Made by a program: the position numbers and the translations under genes. This document shows positions 62,804-64,000 of a stretch of DNA of 64,000 nt, piece after piece. How positions within the stretch are numbered: the first letter of the stretch is position 1; the number at the start of each line of letters is the position of its first letter. Below the pieces are notes generated by a model. It made no database searches. It worked only from the letters and a program-made list of their open reading frames with translations, and was not told the origin of the DNA. This stretch comes from Halothermothrix sp. (GTDB lineage: Bacteria; Bacillota; Halanaerobiia; DY22613). The DNA is taken from contig JAENYK010000012.1 of assembly GCA_016841825.1 (NCBI GenBank), positions 1-64,000 on the forward strand, written 5' to 3'.

Positions 62804-62832
62804 TTGACAAATTTGGGGGTGAGGTATAGAAT
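62804..62832 (+). promoter_or_regulatory. Sigma-A-type promoter for the 42-residue gene
   Basis: TTGACA (62804-62809), 17 bp, TAGAAT (62827-62832), about 55 bases upstream of the start at 62888. Confidence 0.55.
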
Positions 62833-62887
62833 TATATTTGCGATAATGATTATCAGTATCATGATAAATATTTGGGAGGTTACAGCG

Positions 62888-63016
62888 ATGAAAAGTAAAT
62901 TTGATCTGGTTACTGAACTGGTATCAGGGGTTAAAGGCAAAAGTAAAGAAGAACTGGAGCAGATTGCTCAAAGACTACATCAGGAGATTAATAATTTGAA
63001 TTCTCATGTTGAATAG
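62888..63016 (+). CDS. Very small helical protein (42 residues)
   Basis: ATG 62888 with gggagg seven bases upstream; a promoter and a terminator frame the gene. The sequence (KSKEELEQIAQRLHQEINNL near the C-terminus) predicts a short amphipathic helix pair or coiled coil. An upstream frame start at 62804 overlaps the promoter and is unlikely. Function unknown. Confidence 0.6.
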   Translation: MKSKFDLVTELVSGVKGKSKEELEQIAQRLHQEINNLNSHVE

Positions 63017-63068
63017 GTACATATTTTGAGTAGACCAAAATAACCATAAAGCAAAATTAGAATTCAAA

Positions 63069-63098
63069 AAACAGGTCCCTGATGGGCCTGTTTCTCTA
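63069..63098 (+). terminator. Terminator after the 42-residue gene
   Basis: AAACAGGTCC (63069-63078) pairs with GGGCCTGTTT (63084-63093), then CTCTATTT. Confidence 0.75.
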
Positions 63099-63282
63099 TT
63101 TATGAGGATGACTATACCGGATAAAAATTTCTTAAAGTACTGTTTTATTGCAGGAAATATATGCCTTGATGACGAAATATTATAATGAATTTGTGGGTAT
63201 TAAGTCCTGATTTACAATTATTGGATGATGAATTTATTAGACATAATGGAATAGATAATTGAATGGAAATGGAGGAATATCA

Positions 63283-64000
63283 ATGAAAGTAGAAAAATTG
63301 GAATCAATTGATGTAAAAATAGGATTGGGTTTTAAATTAACACTTTTGTTATTGATTTTTAACTTAATATTTATGGGGTTATTATTTGCTTTAAATAGTT
63401 TTATGATAGATTTTTTTCACAATGAGACTTTGACAAATATATTTATCTTTGTCGTCTGTGCCGTTCTTTCGGGAATGAGTGCCTGGTTGATTATTCGACT
63501 TTTTTTGACTAGACCACTCGGATCTTTAATTGAGTTTGCCCAGAAAGTAGGGCAAGGAGATTTTACTTCTAGAGTAGATATAAAATCGAGAGATGAGTTT
63601 TATGCCCTGACTCAGGCTTTTCATTTGATGTGTGATAATTTGGAAACAGTAATTGGTGAGTTGAAAAAATATGCCAGTAGTTTGAATCGTTCTTTGTATG
63701 ATTTAAGTAATGGTAGTAATAATATGGAGAGTAGTTCAGAAGAGGTCGTTACTATGGTATCTAATCTGGCAGATGTAATTGCTGGAGAAAATAATCGGAT
63801 GGGTCAGATGTCGAAGTTAATCAAAGATGCTTTGAATATGACAGAAGGGATATATTCTAGCTTAAGTATGGTGGTTAAAAAAGTTGATGATACCAATCAG
63901 GTAGCTTTGAAAGGTCAAAGCCTGGTCAAAGAAGTTGAGAGAACAACTGGTGAAATGAATCAGGTTATTGGTACTCTGGAGTCTGGGATGACAAACCTGG
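63283..64000 (+). CDS. Methyl-accepting chemotaxis protein, cut by window edge
   Basis: About 239 residues are visible from ATG 63283 (ggagg upstream). Two membrane helices (about 15-40 and 50-75) are separated by only about ten residues, so there is almost no outer sensor. A HAMP domain (RPLGSLIEFAQKVGQGDF) follows and then the start of the receptor coiled coil. It probably senses inside the cell or in the membrane (energy taxis type). The conserved signalling tip lies beyond the edge. Confidence 0.85.
   Translation, partial: MKVEKLESIDVKIGLGFKLTLLLLIFNLIFMGLLFALNSFMIDFFHNETLTNIFIFVVCAVLSGMSAWLIIRLFLTRPLGSLIEFAQKVGQGDFTSRVDIKSRDEFYALTQAFHLMCDNLETVIGELKKYASSLNRSLYDLSNGSNNMESSSEEVVTMVSNLADVIAGENNRMGQMSKLIKDALNMTEGIYSSLSMVVKKVDDTNQVALKGQSLVKEVERTTGEMNQVIGTLESGMTNL

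Overview
The window looks like chromosome of a low-GC, anaerobic, motile Firmicute, probably a Halanaerobiales-type diderm. Support for this: a B12-dependent class II ribonucleotide reductase, a Bacillus-style purS/purQ/purL purine operon with tandem PurR boxes, Rex, chemotaxis genes, and a PstS with a plain secretory signal instead of a lipobox. The assignment is inference; there is no rRNA or tRNA here to test it.

1-22 kb: core metabolism. An edge-truncated IS1634-type transposase is followed by purD-purE, then pstS-pstC-pstA (no pstB in view), a chemoreceptor, a patatin-like lipase and nrdJ (minus strand). The main purine operon purB-C-S-Q-L-F-M-N-H runs from 11983 to 21964. purDE and purB-H each have a tandem PurR operator, so nine kilobases of unrelated genes sit inside a divided pur regulon. 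A Pho-box-like array precedes pstS.

22-31 kb: a ferritin-like protein, an OmpR-type two-component system (a candidate PhoPR), a multidomain lipoprotein, then an AT-rich island of small unknown genes and broken fragments. The island contains a TPR-regulator fragment followed directly by a 60-residue exported peptide with a duplicated PEPGN motif, which looks like the remains of an RRNPP-type peptide-signalling cassette.

31-41 kb: an oxidoreductase, an adenine DNA methyltransferase with no visible nuclease partner, a DMT exporter, a flippase-like membrane protein, and three tandem copies of a surface-protein gene, each carrying an IS1182-like remnant at its 3' end. Two of the three copies have lost the lipobox cysteine.

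41-53 kb: the most interesting region. A serine peptidase of the beta-lactamase fold with three C-terminal membrane helices (ClbP-like) precedes a one-module NRPS (C-A-PCP-E) whose adenylation code reads as asparagine, a type II thioesterase, and a heterodimeric ABC exporter. This is the outline of the N-acyl-D-asparagine prodrug self-protection system known from colibactin, zwittermicin and xenocoumacin, but here with no other assembly line in view.

53-64 kb: housekeeping genes: CPBP protease, PlsC, Rex, HflX, CheB-CheR, WalJ-like hydrolase with HtrA and carbonic anhydrase, small unknowns, and an edge-truncated chemoreceptor. Two dispersed repeat families with strong hairpin potential (A, four copies; B, two copies) lie between genes across the window.
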